DNA of 64,000 nucleotides, taken from positions 305,001 through 369,000 of the forward strand of contig JARHVA010004907.1 of the NCBI GenBank assembly GCA_037957365.1. The letters run 5' to 3'. The stretch's first letter is position 1. Every line of letters starts with the position of its first letter. The notes under the pieces were generated by a model. It searched no databases. It saw nothing but the letters and a program-made list of their open reading frames with translations, and was not told where the DNA came from. Made by a program: the position numbers and the translations under genes. Origin of the DNA: Torreya grandis (Eukaryota; Streptophyta; Pinopsida; Cupressales; Taxaceae). Positions 38,869-50,437 of this stretch are shown piece after piece.

Positions 38869-39623
38869 CTAGAATAATATAGAAATAAGGGTAATAATTG
38901 AAGAATAGAGGAATAAGGCTAGATATAGATTGATTTATATAGATCAAGTACATTTTTGCAATGCAGAACATTTTATCAATAAAATAGCCATTTTTTTAGA
39001 GATAATTAAGTTGTTCAATCATGTTTTTAGGTAAAGCAAGGGTCCACTCCTCCAAGAACTAGGATCTTCATTTTTATTGGTATTTATATTTTATTTTCAA
39101 AATCAAATAGGTAGATATATTAAATTTATAAATGCTTTCAATTCCTTAAGTTAAAATTTGTTGCAAATTTATCCCTGTAGGTGTTCTAGATTAAGTTCTC
39201 ATTTCTTTGCAATCATTTTCTAAGCATTCTAAATTGTTTGTTTAATTCTGTAAATTTTTTTCATTTTCAGCAATCTATTTCATTCTATAAATGTGTGTTT
39301 ATTTCTAGCAAATTCATTTATACAAAGTGTGTTTATTTCTAGCAAATTCATTTCTGCAAAGTGTGTTTATTTCCAACAATTCATTTCTATAATATGGGTT
39401 TACTTCTAGCAGATTTTCATAGTTTGATTCCAATAAGGTTTTAACCAAGAAGTCCTTAAGACATTAAAGATCCCCCCAAAACAAAAAAAATACAAATACC
39501 TATAATCAATTACTAAATCGCTAAGATTCTTCTTGTTACATATAGCTTTAGACACACCCTTGGTTGAATATGACATCAATAGAGAGTTTATTAAATGAAG
39601 GGAATAATGACACCCATCATTTT

Positions 39624-39643
39624 TGGCATCATTATCAGGGACC
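39624..39643 (+). promoter_or_regulatory. Primer binding site of element D
   Basis: TGGCATCATTATCAGGGACC, four bases after the LTR end. Compared with TGGCGCCGTTGCCGGGGA (tRNA-Asp type) its first 18 bases have six changes, all G-to-A or C-to-T. Confidence 0.82.
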
Positions 39644-39734
39644 ACTAATTAGAATTTTCTAATTAGGTGTCAACAAGAGCAATAATCATACATTTAGTAA
39701 TTAAAGAAATCTTCCCTAAGTTATCACAAAATTT

Positions 39735-41380
39735 ATGAGTAGACCAAGAGACTCCAAGGGTAGATTTCTTCCAAAAATATCTGAACAAGAATTTCCATCA
39801 TCCTCTAGTTTAAATAAGGAAGTTGACCAAGAATTGGAGGCACCATTATCTCCTACAAGACAAGAAGCAGAGTTGCCATCTTTGGAATTTTTGGATCAGT
39901 CACCAAAAGCAAGTAAAACTTTAGGGAGGAGATTATTTCTCAATATCCATTGAGGGAAAGTTTTGATTCTCAATTGAGTAGTCAACCTCCTACTCCTAAC
40001 TTTTCACCATCCCTAAAGTAGATCACATACCACATTGACTGGGAGAAGGGACTGTAAAATACTAGAGAGATGGCATGAGAAGCTGGAAGAGAACCTGAGA
40101 GAACCTTTACCTATCACATTCAATTGGAGGATGATGAAACCACTATGAAGAACATTTCACCTGCACACTTTCCCACATTTAGAGGAATGTCATCTGAGGA
40201 TCCTGACCAATTTCTATTTGAGTTTAAAGTACTATGTCAGACTTATGATTACAAGTCAGATAATCAAAAACTCAAGTTGTTTCCATCTACCCTAAAGGAT
40301 GCAATAATGAGGTGGTTTATGGGATTAGCATCTAATTCTATTACCAATTTAGAACAAATAGAAACTGTCTTAGACAAATATCAATATTATTGTAGAGGAA
40401 GAAATTGAAAGGAAGATTTTTTCAAAATCAAATAGGAAGAGGATGAAAATATGAAAGATTATTTGGATAGATTCTTCTTTGTGAGTAAAAGATGTGGATT
40501 TGTACTTCAATAAGAGTTAATTAAAACCATCTTTCTCAAAGGTCTGGATGATGAATCTAGGGAAACCCTTGATTTAATTGGTGGTGGAAACATTTCTCAA
40601 TTAAAAATGAATGAAATCATAGAAATTTGTAGAAGCTTTACAAGGACAAGGGGTGGACCTAGAAAGGGAAAAATGGTTAAAAATTCAAATCTAGATATGA
40701 AAAAATTGATGGATGAATTGGAAAACTTTAAAATATACATATTAGTTCAATTAACCTCAACCATGGATGGATTACAAGCTAAAGCAAATGCCAAAACTGA
40801 ACCATTAGCTATGTATTATCCTAGATACAGGAAGAAGCATGAAATAAGGGAATGTCCTTTAGATAAAATAGAAGTATGTATTGTCTGTGAATCTAAAGAA
40901 CATGATACTCATATTTTTTCTCTTTTTTCACTCATAAAAAATTAGCTCAAACAAACTATTACATCATCCACCACAAAAGAATTGAATTTTGTTCATAGAC
41001 AACCCAGCCAAGGGTAGTTTATGCCAAGACCAAATCCTAATCCTTGGATGATGCCATGGGTAGCTCAAAAAGTACCACAAAAATGGGGATAGCCACCTTG
41101 GGCCCCTTAACCAACATGGCATCCTTAGAATTGGGCAAGTCAACCTTGATATACTCAGAGACATTAGCAACCTTAGGTTGGTCAAGGAAATCCTTATGCT
41201 TGGCCACAACTTAGATGGGGCCCTAGTAATTATGTGCAAGGGAAAACATATCCAAATTAGAACCAACAAACCATAATTAGATCTCCATCACAAAATCCAT
41301 AGGCTAAAAATGTAGTCCAAACACAAATTATAGTATAACTAGTAGCAAACCCAAGAAACAAACAAATAACTCTTGTATAT
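39735..41380 (+). pseudogene. Gag region of element D
   Basis: Structural polyprotein. The ATG at 39,735 opens MSRPRDSKGRFLP, a plausible true start just after the primer binding site; the frame is lost near 39,950. The gag core resumes at 40,124 in another frame: MKNISPAHFPTFRG, then D-Q-F-L-F-E-F-K, KLKLFPSTLKDAIMRWFMGL, then K-Y-Q-Y-Y-C. The frame continues past a stop at 40,406 through LKMNEIIEICRSFTR and YPRYRKKHEIRECPLDKIEV (40,830-40,890), a Cys-containing motif that may bind zinc but has lost some cysteines. A Trp/Pro/Gln-rich linker (about 41,015-41,280) precedes the protease part. It aligns with E's gag throughout. Confidence 0.88.
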
Positions 41381-41383
41381 GAA

Positions 41384-42230
41384 ATGGAACCAAAAAAATT
41401 AGTTAATCTAAATGTAATGGATTATAAAGACATTCAAACCAGATCTAGAAAAATAGTTAGTAATCCACCTATTATAACCACTAAGATGATAGAAGAAGCT
41501 AAAATCCCTAATCCGGTTGCACCTAAGGAAGATGAAAAAGATAAAGATAAGGAACTAGAAAGAAACTCTACTGATATTTCCTTTCTAGAAATATTTAAAG
41601 AAGCCATAGAAATTAAGGAATCTGAATTGGTGTAGGAAATAATAAGATTGAATATTGAAATACCGTTGTTATAAGTAATCAAGGATATTCTAGAGTTGAA
41701 TAAGTTAATCAAATTGTTATGTTTTAAAAAACTTGGAAGAAAGAAGTAGTACCCTAAGACTATTAAGGTAGATGGGAAACTTGTTGATTTATTAGCAGGA
41801 AAACTCCTACTTCCCAAATATGGAGATCTTGGAAGCCCTGTTATTTCTATCTCTATAGGGAATAAAGATATACATAACATTTTGATTGATTTGGGAGTAG
41901 CTATCAATGTAATGACAGTGGACACTTTGAAAACATTACAATTAATAGTCATACAACCTACTATCACCATATTGTAGATGGTAGATCAGTCCGTAGCAAA
42001 ACCAGAAGGAGTTATTGAAATGTGGCAGTAATGGTGGAGTCATATGAATATCCAATTGACTTCCTTATATTTCATCCAAAAGGTAAAACACTTGGTTATC
42101 CCATTATTTTGGGTAGACCATGGTTAGCTACAGTTTCAGCCTTAATTGATTTTAGGTCAGGCGATATGACTATTTCAAATGGTAATAATTCTAAGCATAT
42201 TTCATTATATCTCTCTGCATGACCTTTTAT
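41384..42230 (+). pseudogene. Aspartic protease (DLGA-like) region of element D
   Basis: Retropepsin-type protease. An acidic and basic linker (41,384-41,635, with E-D-E-K-D-K-D-K-E) leads to the protease proper from about 41,760. The active site reads ILIDLGVAINVMTVDTLKTL (about 41,880-41,940), so the usual D-L-G-A has become D-L-G-V. A small deletion near 42,020 shifts the frame. The open stretch 42,022-42,222 then gives ESYEYPIDFLIFHPKGK, GYPIILGRPWLATVSALIDF and S-G-D-M-T-I-S-N-G. The closest match in the window is the protease of E. The large open frame on the opposite strand here (41,970-41,434) is a shadow. Confidence 0.87.
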
Positions 42231-42366
42231 TGATAATCAAGAGAAATTATGGGTTGATAATCTTGATATTAATGAGAAAAATCTATCTTCTTTGGCTATG
42301 ATAACATTGTAGGATCATGTATAGGAAATAGAAGATATGGTTAATCCTCAATTGAATGTACACTAA

Positions 42367-42492
42367 TTATCATTGGAGCAATCAAGATTAGTTTTAGAAC
42401 TTATGGGATTAGTTTCAAAACCTATAGAATCTATTCTGAAAACATCATAGTTAGTTTTGGAACCATCACAGTTAGTTTTGGAACCACACCAG
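42367..42492 (+). repeat. 21-bp tandem array in protease-RT linker of D, six units
   Basis: Six 21-base units in the linker between protease and RT. In frame they read LSLEQSR, LVLELMG, LVSKPIE, SILKTS(stop), LVLEPSQ, LVLEPHQ. The best units start TTAGTTTTRGAAC, as in the LTR array of the same element. Confidence 0.88.
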
Positions 42493-42606
42493 CAATAATT
42501 CCCTACAAATGAAGATAATTTTGCTCTGGAGGAATGAGATTTCTCCTAGGGAGAGGAAGGATCTGTAGCTTCAGCTTTATAGATATCAAGAGATGATGAA
42601 GAATTT

Positions 42607-44188
42607 TTGGAAAATAGCAGTAATGAAGAGTTTGACCTACAACAAGATAAGTGTCATAACTCTTCCTACTATCCTTTGTTCAGCATTCTGTCTCAAGGAA
42701 ATTTTGGAGATGTTGCTACATATAATATGTTATTACCACATGCATGTCCACTAAACACCTTAATAGAACCCTTTCAACAAATCAGTTCATCATATAATGG
42801 AACCAAACATGTTGAGATTCAACCAAGTAAAATTTTGAATATTAATAGCTGGTTAAATAATGATGAAGAAGCCAAACTATTTGATATTTTGAAGGATCAT
42901 ACTAAAGCTTTTACTTAGGACTATAGAGACATGAGGGGAATTCATCCAAGTATCTACACCCATCAGATTTATACTAAACACATTAGACCAATTAAGCAAC
43001 CTTAGAGAAGGATTAATCCAGCCTTAAGGGATATAGTCAAATAAGAAATTGAAAAACTATTACAAGTAGGTTTTATCTACCCTATCTCAGATAGCTAGTG
43101 GGTGTCTCCTCTTGTAATTGTTCCTAAAAAGAATGAAAAATGGATAATTTGTGTTGACTATAAGGAACTGAACAAAGCCACCCTGAGAGATTATTTTCCC
43201 TTAACATTCATAGATCAAGTCTTAAACAACCTTTTAGGTAACAACACTTTTCCTTCTTAGATGGATTTAGTGGATACAATCAAATCAGAGTTACTACTGA
43301 GGATCAAGACAAAACTACATTTAATTATCCATGGGGTACCTTTTCTTATAGGGTATTGCTATTTGGACCATGTAATGCTCCAAAAACCTTTCAAAGAGCT
43401 ATATTAGCAATTTTTGTAGACCTAATAAATGACTGTGTAGAGGTATACATCGATGACTTTACTGTGCATAGAGATACATTTGATGATGCCTTGAAAAATT
43501 TGGATAGAGTATTAATAAGATGTGAACAACATCACTTGTCTCTTAGTCATGAGAAATGTGTGATGATGGTTGATGAAGGGATTATATTAGGACACCATAT
43601 TTCAAAAAGAGAAATTTAGGTTGACCAAAACAAAATCAATATTATTTCAGACTTGCCTATTACTCAAACCCCCATAGATATCAAGTCATTTTTAGGACAT
43701 GCTGGATACTATAGGTGCTTTATCAAGGATTTTAGTAAAATTACTGCCCCCATGTTTAAGTTGCTTACCAAGGACTGTGAATTTCTTTGGGATGAAAAGT
43801 GTTAAAATGCTTTTGAATAAATTAAAGAGAAATTAGTAATTGCCCCATATTGAGAGGACCTAATTGGGATAAACCTTTTCACATCCAAACTGATGCCTCA
43901 AATAACTCAATTGGTGCATTTTTGGGACATAAATATGAAGAAGGAAAAATGTATGCTATTTACTATCTTAGTAAAAATATTACTCCCACTAAAAGAAATT
44001 ACACTACCACTGAAAAAGAATTTTTGGTTGTGATCTATTCAATTAATAAATTTAGACATTACATTACAGGGTACAAAATATTTGTACATACAGATCACTT
44101 AACAATTAAATATTTAATGAATAAACTAGTGGTTGGAGGTAGAATAATTAGATGGTTATTAATTCTATAAAAATTTGATAGTACCATT
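42607..44188 (+). pseudogene. Reverse transcriptase and RNase H of element D
   Basis: The linker stretch 42,607-42,918 ends W-L-N-N-D-E-E-A-K-L...KDHTKAFT. RT follows: INPALRDIVK, LLQVGFIYPISDS, WVSPLVIVPKKNEKWIICVD, ATLRDYFPLTFIDQVLNNLL (to about 43,250). A frameshift occurs near 43,258, then FLDGFSGYNQI, YPWGTFSYRVLLFGPCNAPK and the catalytic box VYIDDFTVHRDTFDDAL (43,440-43,490). LSLSHEKCVMM and GIILGHHISKREI follow, with a stop at 43,617. RNase H in a third frame from 43,850: DKPFHIQTDASNNSIGAFLG, YTTTEKEFLVVIYSINKFRH, HTDHLTIKYL, GRIIRWLLIL. The YIDD box and the RNase H D-E-D residues are still present. Confidence 0.93.
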
Positions 44189-45650
44189 GTGGACAATCTA
44201 GGTAAATCTAATGTGGTAGCTAATTTCTTGTCAAGACTGACCACTATAGGGGAGCAAGATCCAGTCAAGGACAACTTTCTAGATGAACAATTATTTGTTA
44301 TTTCAGCTGATACACCATGGTTTACTGACATGACAAATTATCTTGCAACATGGAAGTTTCCTCCTTTCACTAAAAATCAAACAAATAAGTTAATCAAAAC
44401 TAGTACACAGTTTAAATGGTTAAATGGAATGCTATTTAAATGTGGTCCTAATTTGGTTTTACATAGGTGTGTAAGAGAAGATGAAATCTTTGACATCCTC
44501 TGGGCATGTCATGATTAACCAAGTGGAGGAACTAATTAATGAAAAGAAAAGCTCAAAAGATACTTGGCACTAGTTACTATTAGCCATCTTTGTACAAAGA
44601 TGTGAAGAGATATATCAAGTGGTGTGATCCTTATCAAATGATGTGATAACCAACCTTTACCAATGAAATGCCTCTACAACCTTAAGGAGTGATTAAACCA
44701 TTTGAGAGATGAGTAGTGGATTTTTTTGGACCTTTTAATCCTCCTTCACAAGGAAAAGAGCACATTCTTGTGTGTACTGATTATGTGACGAAGTGGGTAG
44801 AAGTGTAAGCTTTAACAAATGCCACTGAAGAAGTAGTTGCTGATTTCCTTTAGCATAAAATTATGGTAAATTTTGAAACACTAAAAAGCTTAGTTTTAGA
44901 CTAGGGACCACAATTTATGTCTAATATGATCCAAGCTTTCACAATGTATTATCAGATCAATCATTAAATTCATCTCCCTATCACCCATAAGCAAATGGAC
45001 AAGTTGAAGTATAAAATAGAGAATTGGAAAACATCCTCACTAAAATAGTTAAAGCAGGAAGAAGAGATTAGGTAAAGAGACTACCTAAAGCTGTCTGGGA
45101 TTACAATATAACTTGGAAAACCACAATAGGATTTTCACCATATGAGTTAGTATATGGGAAAAAGCCCTTTTTACCTATTGAGTTTGAACTACAAACATTG
45201 AGGACAACAACTAAGGTGGTAATTGAATTGGATGTAGCTCAAAAGGAGAGTATCCTTTAAATCAATGAGTTGGATGAATTGAGAATGGAAGCACTTCACC
45301 AGATAGAGATAATTCAAGATCAAATAAAGTAATGGCATGATTCACATATCAAGAAAAGGCAATTCAAAGTAGGAGACTAGGCATTGTTGTTTGATTTTAA
45401 GAACCAATAATTCAAAGGCAAATTGAGAACCAAATGGTTGGAACCTTATCAGATTGAGTAGATATTTGACTATGGTTCTATCTAGTTACTTCCTATTGAC
45501 GGTAGCAGAAGAATGCTCTTGGTTAATGGACACAGGCTAAAACTTTATAGGAAGCCTCCTATTAAGGATGAATTCTTGAAGCAAATTGAAGCAAACAAAG
45601 AATTTGATCATATGGAAGAACCCAATTCTTCCAAAATGATCAAATAATTA
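44189..45650 (+). pseudogene. Integrase region of element D
   Basis: The open stretch 44,189-44,518 holds the tail of RNase H (NLGKSNVVANFLSRL) and the integrase start, with KWLNGMLFKCGPNLVLHRCV and W-A-C-H-D as the first histidine half of the zinc domain. Beyond a stop and frameshift near 44,517 come Y-W-P-S-L-Y-K-D, then W-C-D-P-Y-Q with the last Cys lost. The core (TDYVTKWVEVQAL with one stop, 44,775-44,815) and an N-G/Q-V-E-like region near 45,000 follow, then PYELVYGKKPFLPIEFEL (about 45,135-45,190). A decayed C-terminal part runs to about 45,620 (K-L-Y-R-K-P-P-I). Many stops. Order and motifs match E. Confidence 0.85.
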
Positions 45651-45711
45651 GATGAATAGATCTAGAATAAAGGGAAGAGAATGAAAACTAGTAAATGGTG
45701 TTCTCTTCCCC

Positions 45712-45766
45712 AAAAAAAAATAAATAAATAAATAAATAAAATAAAATAAATAATAATAATAATAAT
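45712..45766. repeat. (AAAT)n/(AAT)n microsatellite
   Basis: A run of AAAT-type units changing to AAT units, just after integrase of D. Confidence 0.95.
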
Positions 45767-46182
45767 CTCTCAAAGATCAATTGAAAACCAATGATGGTGG
45801 TTGATCTTCTCAAATAAATGGCTAATTCAAAATAAAAAATTCTTTGGAATTGTAACTATTTTCTAACCATTTTCCTTTTTGTTTCACTTATTTTAGGAAT
45901 GATGAGTCATCATGATGAAGGGATTACATCATTAAGGATGGTAATTATTTTTTTAACTTGCTAAAGGTTAGATTGAAAGTTCACGTGTGATTAGAATTGA
46001 TTTAAAATATTAGTATGATGAGTCATCTATTGTACATCATGATTAAAAGTGAGAAATCATGAGAAGGATATTGATGGAATAAATTGATGGCATAGTTATA
46101 AAGAGTCATTATTATTATTAAATCAACAAAGTAAAAACTAACTACAAAAAAACTTCAAGAGAGATACAGTGAATTAAATTTT

Positions 46183-46245
46183 TTAGTTCTACAACTAAGT
46201 ACAGTAGTTTCGTAGCCAAATTCACTAGTTCTACTGCTAAGAGAA
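46183..46245 (+). repeat. 21-bp tandem array, three units, upstream of 3' ORF of D
   Basis: Three 21-base units (starting TTAGTTCTACAAC, GTAGTTTCGTAGCC and CTAGTTCTACTGC) that read LVLQLST, VVS(stop)PNS, LVLLLRE. This is the same period and a similar consensus to the arrays in the LTRs and the protease-RT linker. Confidence 0.7.
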
Positions 46246-46362
46246 GATTTATTCAACTAACCTGCATAATATTAAAGAAGAACAAATCATGGGGATTAGA
46301 AATAAGTTAGAACCATAGGATGATACCTAGCTCCTTGTAGATGAATAAGTGGTAACTATCTT

Positions 46363-48870
46363 TCAATAGGCAGGATGGCTAGAGTTTCTAAGGAAATTCT
46401 CCAAATATAAAGATGAACTGGTAAGATAATTTGTTATCAATTTAGAGAAAACAAGGACAAATATTAGGAAGGTTTTCATTCCTTTTTCTGTGAATGTAAT
46501 AAGTGAGATATTTGGAGTACCAATGGTGCATGTCCAAAACCCTATCAAAGGGACATTAAAAGACATGATTGAAACCCTACTGAAAGAGGAGGAAGCCAAA
46601 CCCCAATATATTTACAACACAAAGAAAATTATCAAAGGAGTCAGAAGGTCTAGCTTGCCAAAAACCTTTTGATAGAGTAGTATTTTATATAGTTAAGTAT
46701 TTAACCTGTGATGGGTAATTTGGGTTAGTAGGAAGAGAAGTCCTAAAAATCCTCATATACCTTAGATATGGAGCCAAAAAACTAGAATATATAGTAAACC
46801 TTCATGGGTTTCTTTTTGAATCCATACACACAATGGCCCAAAGGTATTCTCGGGGTGTAGGAACAATTAGACATCATGGGTTAGTGCATTTAGTATGCTA
46901 GCACCATTTTCTTTCAAAGAAAAATGGGGAAGAAATTTGGGAAAATTTTCTTGGCAAGTTTAGGTAGAACCCTGGTATTCTCATAAGAGTAATAGCAACA
47001 CCTCTTATCCCTTTGATTCATTTGGAAATTGATGCCACTGCTAAGGAAAAGAAAGAACTAGGAGGAGAGGAAATACCAAAAAGAAGAAGATCTGGAAGAA
47101 GAGCTAAAACTATAGACCCTATTATGCCTTCTCAAGATATTCCTTCTTTTACAGAAGCTATAGGAGAACTAATACCTATCTCTGACAGTGACTGTTCACC
47201 TAAGCCTAAGAAAGAGGTGAAAATTAGAAGAAGCTCTAAGATGATAGCCATTTTTGCACATTTTGAGGCTCCTAAAAGAAGGATAAGTCATAAAAGGTCT
47301 AAAGAAATTCTAGAGGAGATGGTAGGACAAGAAGGGCTAGAAACTAAAGCTACTGATATTTTGGGTAGCATAGCCATGAATCCTCTTGGACCAAGCCAAA
47401 CAAAAAAAGAAAAAGAAGATGAAATATTTGAGGAGCAAGTTTTCCAGGAAATGGGTGAGTCAACAACACCATCACATGAAGAAGATGAACAGGCATCTTG
47501 GAAAAGGAAGGGGAAATCCCCTCTGGTGGAAGAAGAATGATTAACTCCTTAAGAAATTTTAGAAAAAGAAGAAAATCAGTAGGTTAAATAGGCTCTATTT
47601 TTGTCTAGAGAAAAGCTCATTATCAAGGAAAAGGATGAAGAATTGGATTTACTCAAACTTAGATTATAACAAAGAGAAATGCTCCTTAAAGAATTAACAA
47701 ACCATTTCACAGCCAAGACTAAAGAATTAGCAGAGATTAAAAGGTAGCTGATGGAGAAAGAGGAAGAATGTAAAATTTCTAAGAGACAAACTGGTGTGTC
47801 AATAGTCTCTACATAGATTGAATTGACTTATCTACCACTCAAGTAGTTATGGGATGATACATGTAGAGAACTCAGTGTAGTCAAGACATCCAATAAGGAC
47901 TTGAAAATCAAAATGGAGGACGAAAATAAATCAAAGAAGGAATGGGAAGACAAATTTTATAAGGAGGAAAAAGATAAATATAAATATTTTGTGAAAATAC
48001 AAATGGTTTGCATGATGAATGAGAAATTGCTTACATGCAGAAGACCTTCTCCTGCATATAGTATGTTTTTAGAGGAACAATTCATTCACTGGTAGTTGGC
48101 AAGGATAGAATGTGGCCTTCCACATGAAATAAAAGATGAAGTTGATTTCTCGGTAGCCTATTCCTTAGTCAATGCAGAATAGAAAAATATTTTCTATGAA
48201 TTTTACCTCTACAATTTCATGCTAGAAAAGAATCCAAGTGGTATGATCAATTTGTATGTATGGGAAAGCTAACTTAATACATTTGTTTCTATTCTTCAAA
48301 ATTAGATTGCATGGAAAGAGAGGGAGTCAGAGCATCTGTTAAAGGCTAGTTCATGTAGTCTTTGTATGAGAATTCATTATGGCAACCCATCTGCCTTTGC
48401 TGCACATTTCCGATCCCATGCATTTGATAGAAGGTTCAAAGAACCTTATCTTTCCAATTTATAGAAAAGCATTAATGCCTTCACCTCTTATAAAAAGGAA
48501 ATTTTTGATAGTATTTATGATGCATGTTTAAAAAGATGGGAATTTCTCCTAGTGGCATTGAAAAGAAGGGAAGTAATATCCCCTTCAAATTTGATTTGAA
48601 GTCTAGAAAGGGAAAAATATTTATGCACAATAATTCCTCAGATCAATGAAGCTCATAGGCACATATGGATAGGAATGTGGACAAGGCCACCTCTACTTCT
48701 CACCCCCATATCTCCTTGGCAAAAAGGAGAACCTCAAGATCCCACTCAATTTGAGGAATGGAAGAGAAAAGTAGAAGTAGAAGTAGTGTATAGTACCTTT
48801 GAATAAAAGCATTGGAATATTCATTTCCAGCCATTTGATCTAAGTAATCAAATGGAATGCAGAATATACA
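46363..48870 (+). pseudogene. Extra 3' ORF of element D, after integrase
   Basis: Long decayed ORF between integrase and the 3' LTR. The N-terminal part (to 46,672) contains FIPFSVNVISEIFGVPMVHV and LLKEEEAKPQYIYNTKKIIK, recalling putative plant transposon protein domains, but I cannot confirm this. Next come KYLTCDG, YLRYGAKKLEYIVNLHGFLF and TIRHHGLVHLV. The open stretch 47,013-47,540 is basic and acidic (KRRRSGRRAKTIDP, PKPKKEVKIRR) and could hold nuclear-localisation-like clusters. A coiled-coil-like charged region follows (47,600-48,050), and the C-terminal part has EAHRHIWIGMWTRPPLLLTP and E-W-K-R-K-V-E. E has matching segments at both ends. Not recognised as an enzyme; function unknown. 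Confidence 0.7.
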
Positions 48871-48910
48871 ATCCCTAATTTTAAGATTAAAGTTTGTAAA
48901 GGGAACTAAA

Positions 48911-48931
48911 AAAAAGTAAGTATGGGGGAAA
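48911..48931 (+). other. Polypurine tract of element D
   Basis: AAAAAGTAAGTATGGGGGAA abuts the right LTR start TGATGAGGCC after one further A. Confidence 0.85.
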
Positions 48932-49690
48932 TGATGAGGCCAAGATATGCCCATTAAATTTACAATAAATGACCTCATCTTAGTCTCTCTTTATATTAAG
49001 TTTGACTTCATTTTGTGACTTTTATTTGATCTGATATGAGTTAGGATGTAATTGTCCATCTTTTATTGATTGTGATTCTAATGTTTACAAGCTTTGTAAT
49101 TCATAACAAAGTGTTTTGTAAAATTCAAATTTTGTAATAAAATAGGTCATCATCAGGCTGAAGAACAAATATGAAGTGAATTGCATGTTTTTGGAAGCAT
49201 TGGAATCAATACAACTTTGTTTCAGAGCTCCACCATGCTATTACAAGTTCTGTCACTTAGTTCTAGAACTTTCAAACATAGTTCCAAAACTTTTGGATTT
49301 AGTATTGAAATTTTCAAACTTAGTTCCAGAAGTTTCAAACTTAGTTCTAGAACTCTATATTTAGTTCTAGAATTATCAGAATTAGTTTCAAAATTCCTGT
49401 AGATAAGCTCTAGAACTTTCATGATTAGACATGGAATGATTTCCTTTAGTTTTAAAGCTCTTCTAAATTTTTGAAACTAATAAATATCTATTCCAAATGG
49501 CTGGTGATCTGTCAAATCAATGATCCTATTAATCAGGAGTAGACTATCAATTTCCATACTTGCAGATCCAAGACACTTATCACACAGCTATACATCCATC
49601 CATGTTTTAATTCAACATCTATTCTAGGCACGATTTAGTTCCATTGTATTCATGAAAAAAATTATGGCCATCAATGCACCACAAGAAAAA

Positions 49691-49747
<57 letters not shown>

Positions 49748-50432
49748 TAGAATAATATAGGAATAAGGAAATAATTGAAGAATAGAGGAATAAGGATAGA
49801 TATAGATTGATCTATACAGATCTAGTACATTTTTGTAATGCAAAACATTTTATCAATAAAATAGCCATTTCTATTTTGAGAGAAAATTAAGTTGTTCAAT
49901 CATATTTCTAGGCGGAGCAAGGGCCCACTCCTCCAAGAACCAAGATCTTCATTTTTGTTGGTATTTATATTTTATTTTCAAAATCAAATAGGTATATCTA
50001 TTAAATTTATAAATGCTTTCAATTCCTTAAGTTAAAATTTGTTGTAGATTTGTCCCTATAGGTGTTCTAGATTAAGTTCTCATTTATTCGCAATCATTTT
50101 CCAAGCATTCTAAATTGTGTGTTTAATTATGTAAGGTTTGTTCATTTTCAGCAATCTATTTCATTATGCAAAAGTGTGTTTATTTCTAGCAATTAATTTA
50201 TGTAATGTGTGTTTACTTCCAATATATTTTCATAGTTTGATTCCAATAAGGTTTTAACCAAGAAGTCCTTAAGACATTAAAGATCCCCTAGAACAAAAAA
50301 AAATACAAATACCTACAATCAATTACTAAATCGCTAAGATTATTCTTGTTGCATATATCTTTAGACACACCCCTGGTTGAATATGACATTAATAGATATT
50401 TGATTAAATGAAGGGAATAATGACACCCATCA
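48932..50432 (+). repeat. Right LTR of element D
   Basis: 1,501 bp, TGATGAGGCCAAG to GACACCCATCA, followed directly by the CCATA target duplication. It carries the same 21-bp array (49,257-49,403) and a longer TA tract (49,693-49,743). Confidence 0.95.
49257..49403 (+). repeat. 21-bp tandem array in right LTR of D, seven units
   Basis: Seven 21-base units, the same number as the left LTR. The frame again reads as L-x-L-E-L heptads (for example LVLELSN, LVLKFSN, LVPEVSN, LVLELYI). Confidence 0.9.
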
Positions 50433-50437
50433 CCATA
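50433..50437 (+). repeat. Target site duplication of element D, right copy
   Basis: CCATA, directly after the right LTR. Confidence 0.95.

Larger units (their letters stand above)
38078..39619 (+). repeat. Left LTR of element D
   Basis: 1,542 bp, from TGATGAGGCTAGG to GACACCCATCA. It contains a 21-bp tandem array (38,402-38,548), a (TA)n tract (38,833-38,865) and a T-rich direct repeat zone near 39,290-39,370 built on 'gtgtgtttatttctagcaa'. Confidence 0.95.
38078..50432 (+). mobile_element. Element D: youngest Ty3/gypsy LTR retrotransposon of the nest
   Basis: 12.4-kb plus-strand element with LTRs at 38,078-39,619 and 48,932-50,432, a perfect CCATA target duplication, a primer binding site, gag, DLGA-type protease, RT, RNase H, integrase, a long extra 3' ORF and a polypurine tract. 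Its LTRs are the most alike of the window: over about 196 aligned bases at their 3' ends I count roughly 13 differences. It shares gag, pol and the 3' ORF with element E but lies on the opposite strand. It interrupts gag of C. All genes carry stops or frameshifts, so it cannot move on its own. Confidence 0.95.

Noticed and set aside
41434..41970. Longest open frame of the window, 178 codons on the minus strand
   Set aside because: It lies exactly opposite the protease and linker of element D, is rich in Ser, Ile and Leu as expected for an antisense shadow, and has no recognisable domain.
49619..49843. Open frame with an Ile-Tyr repeat, and a similar one near 38,768-38,971
   Set aside because: Both are read from the TA microsatellite in the LTRs of D.
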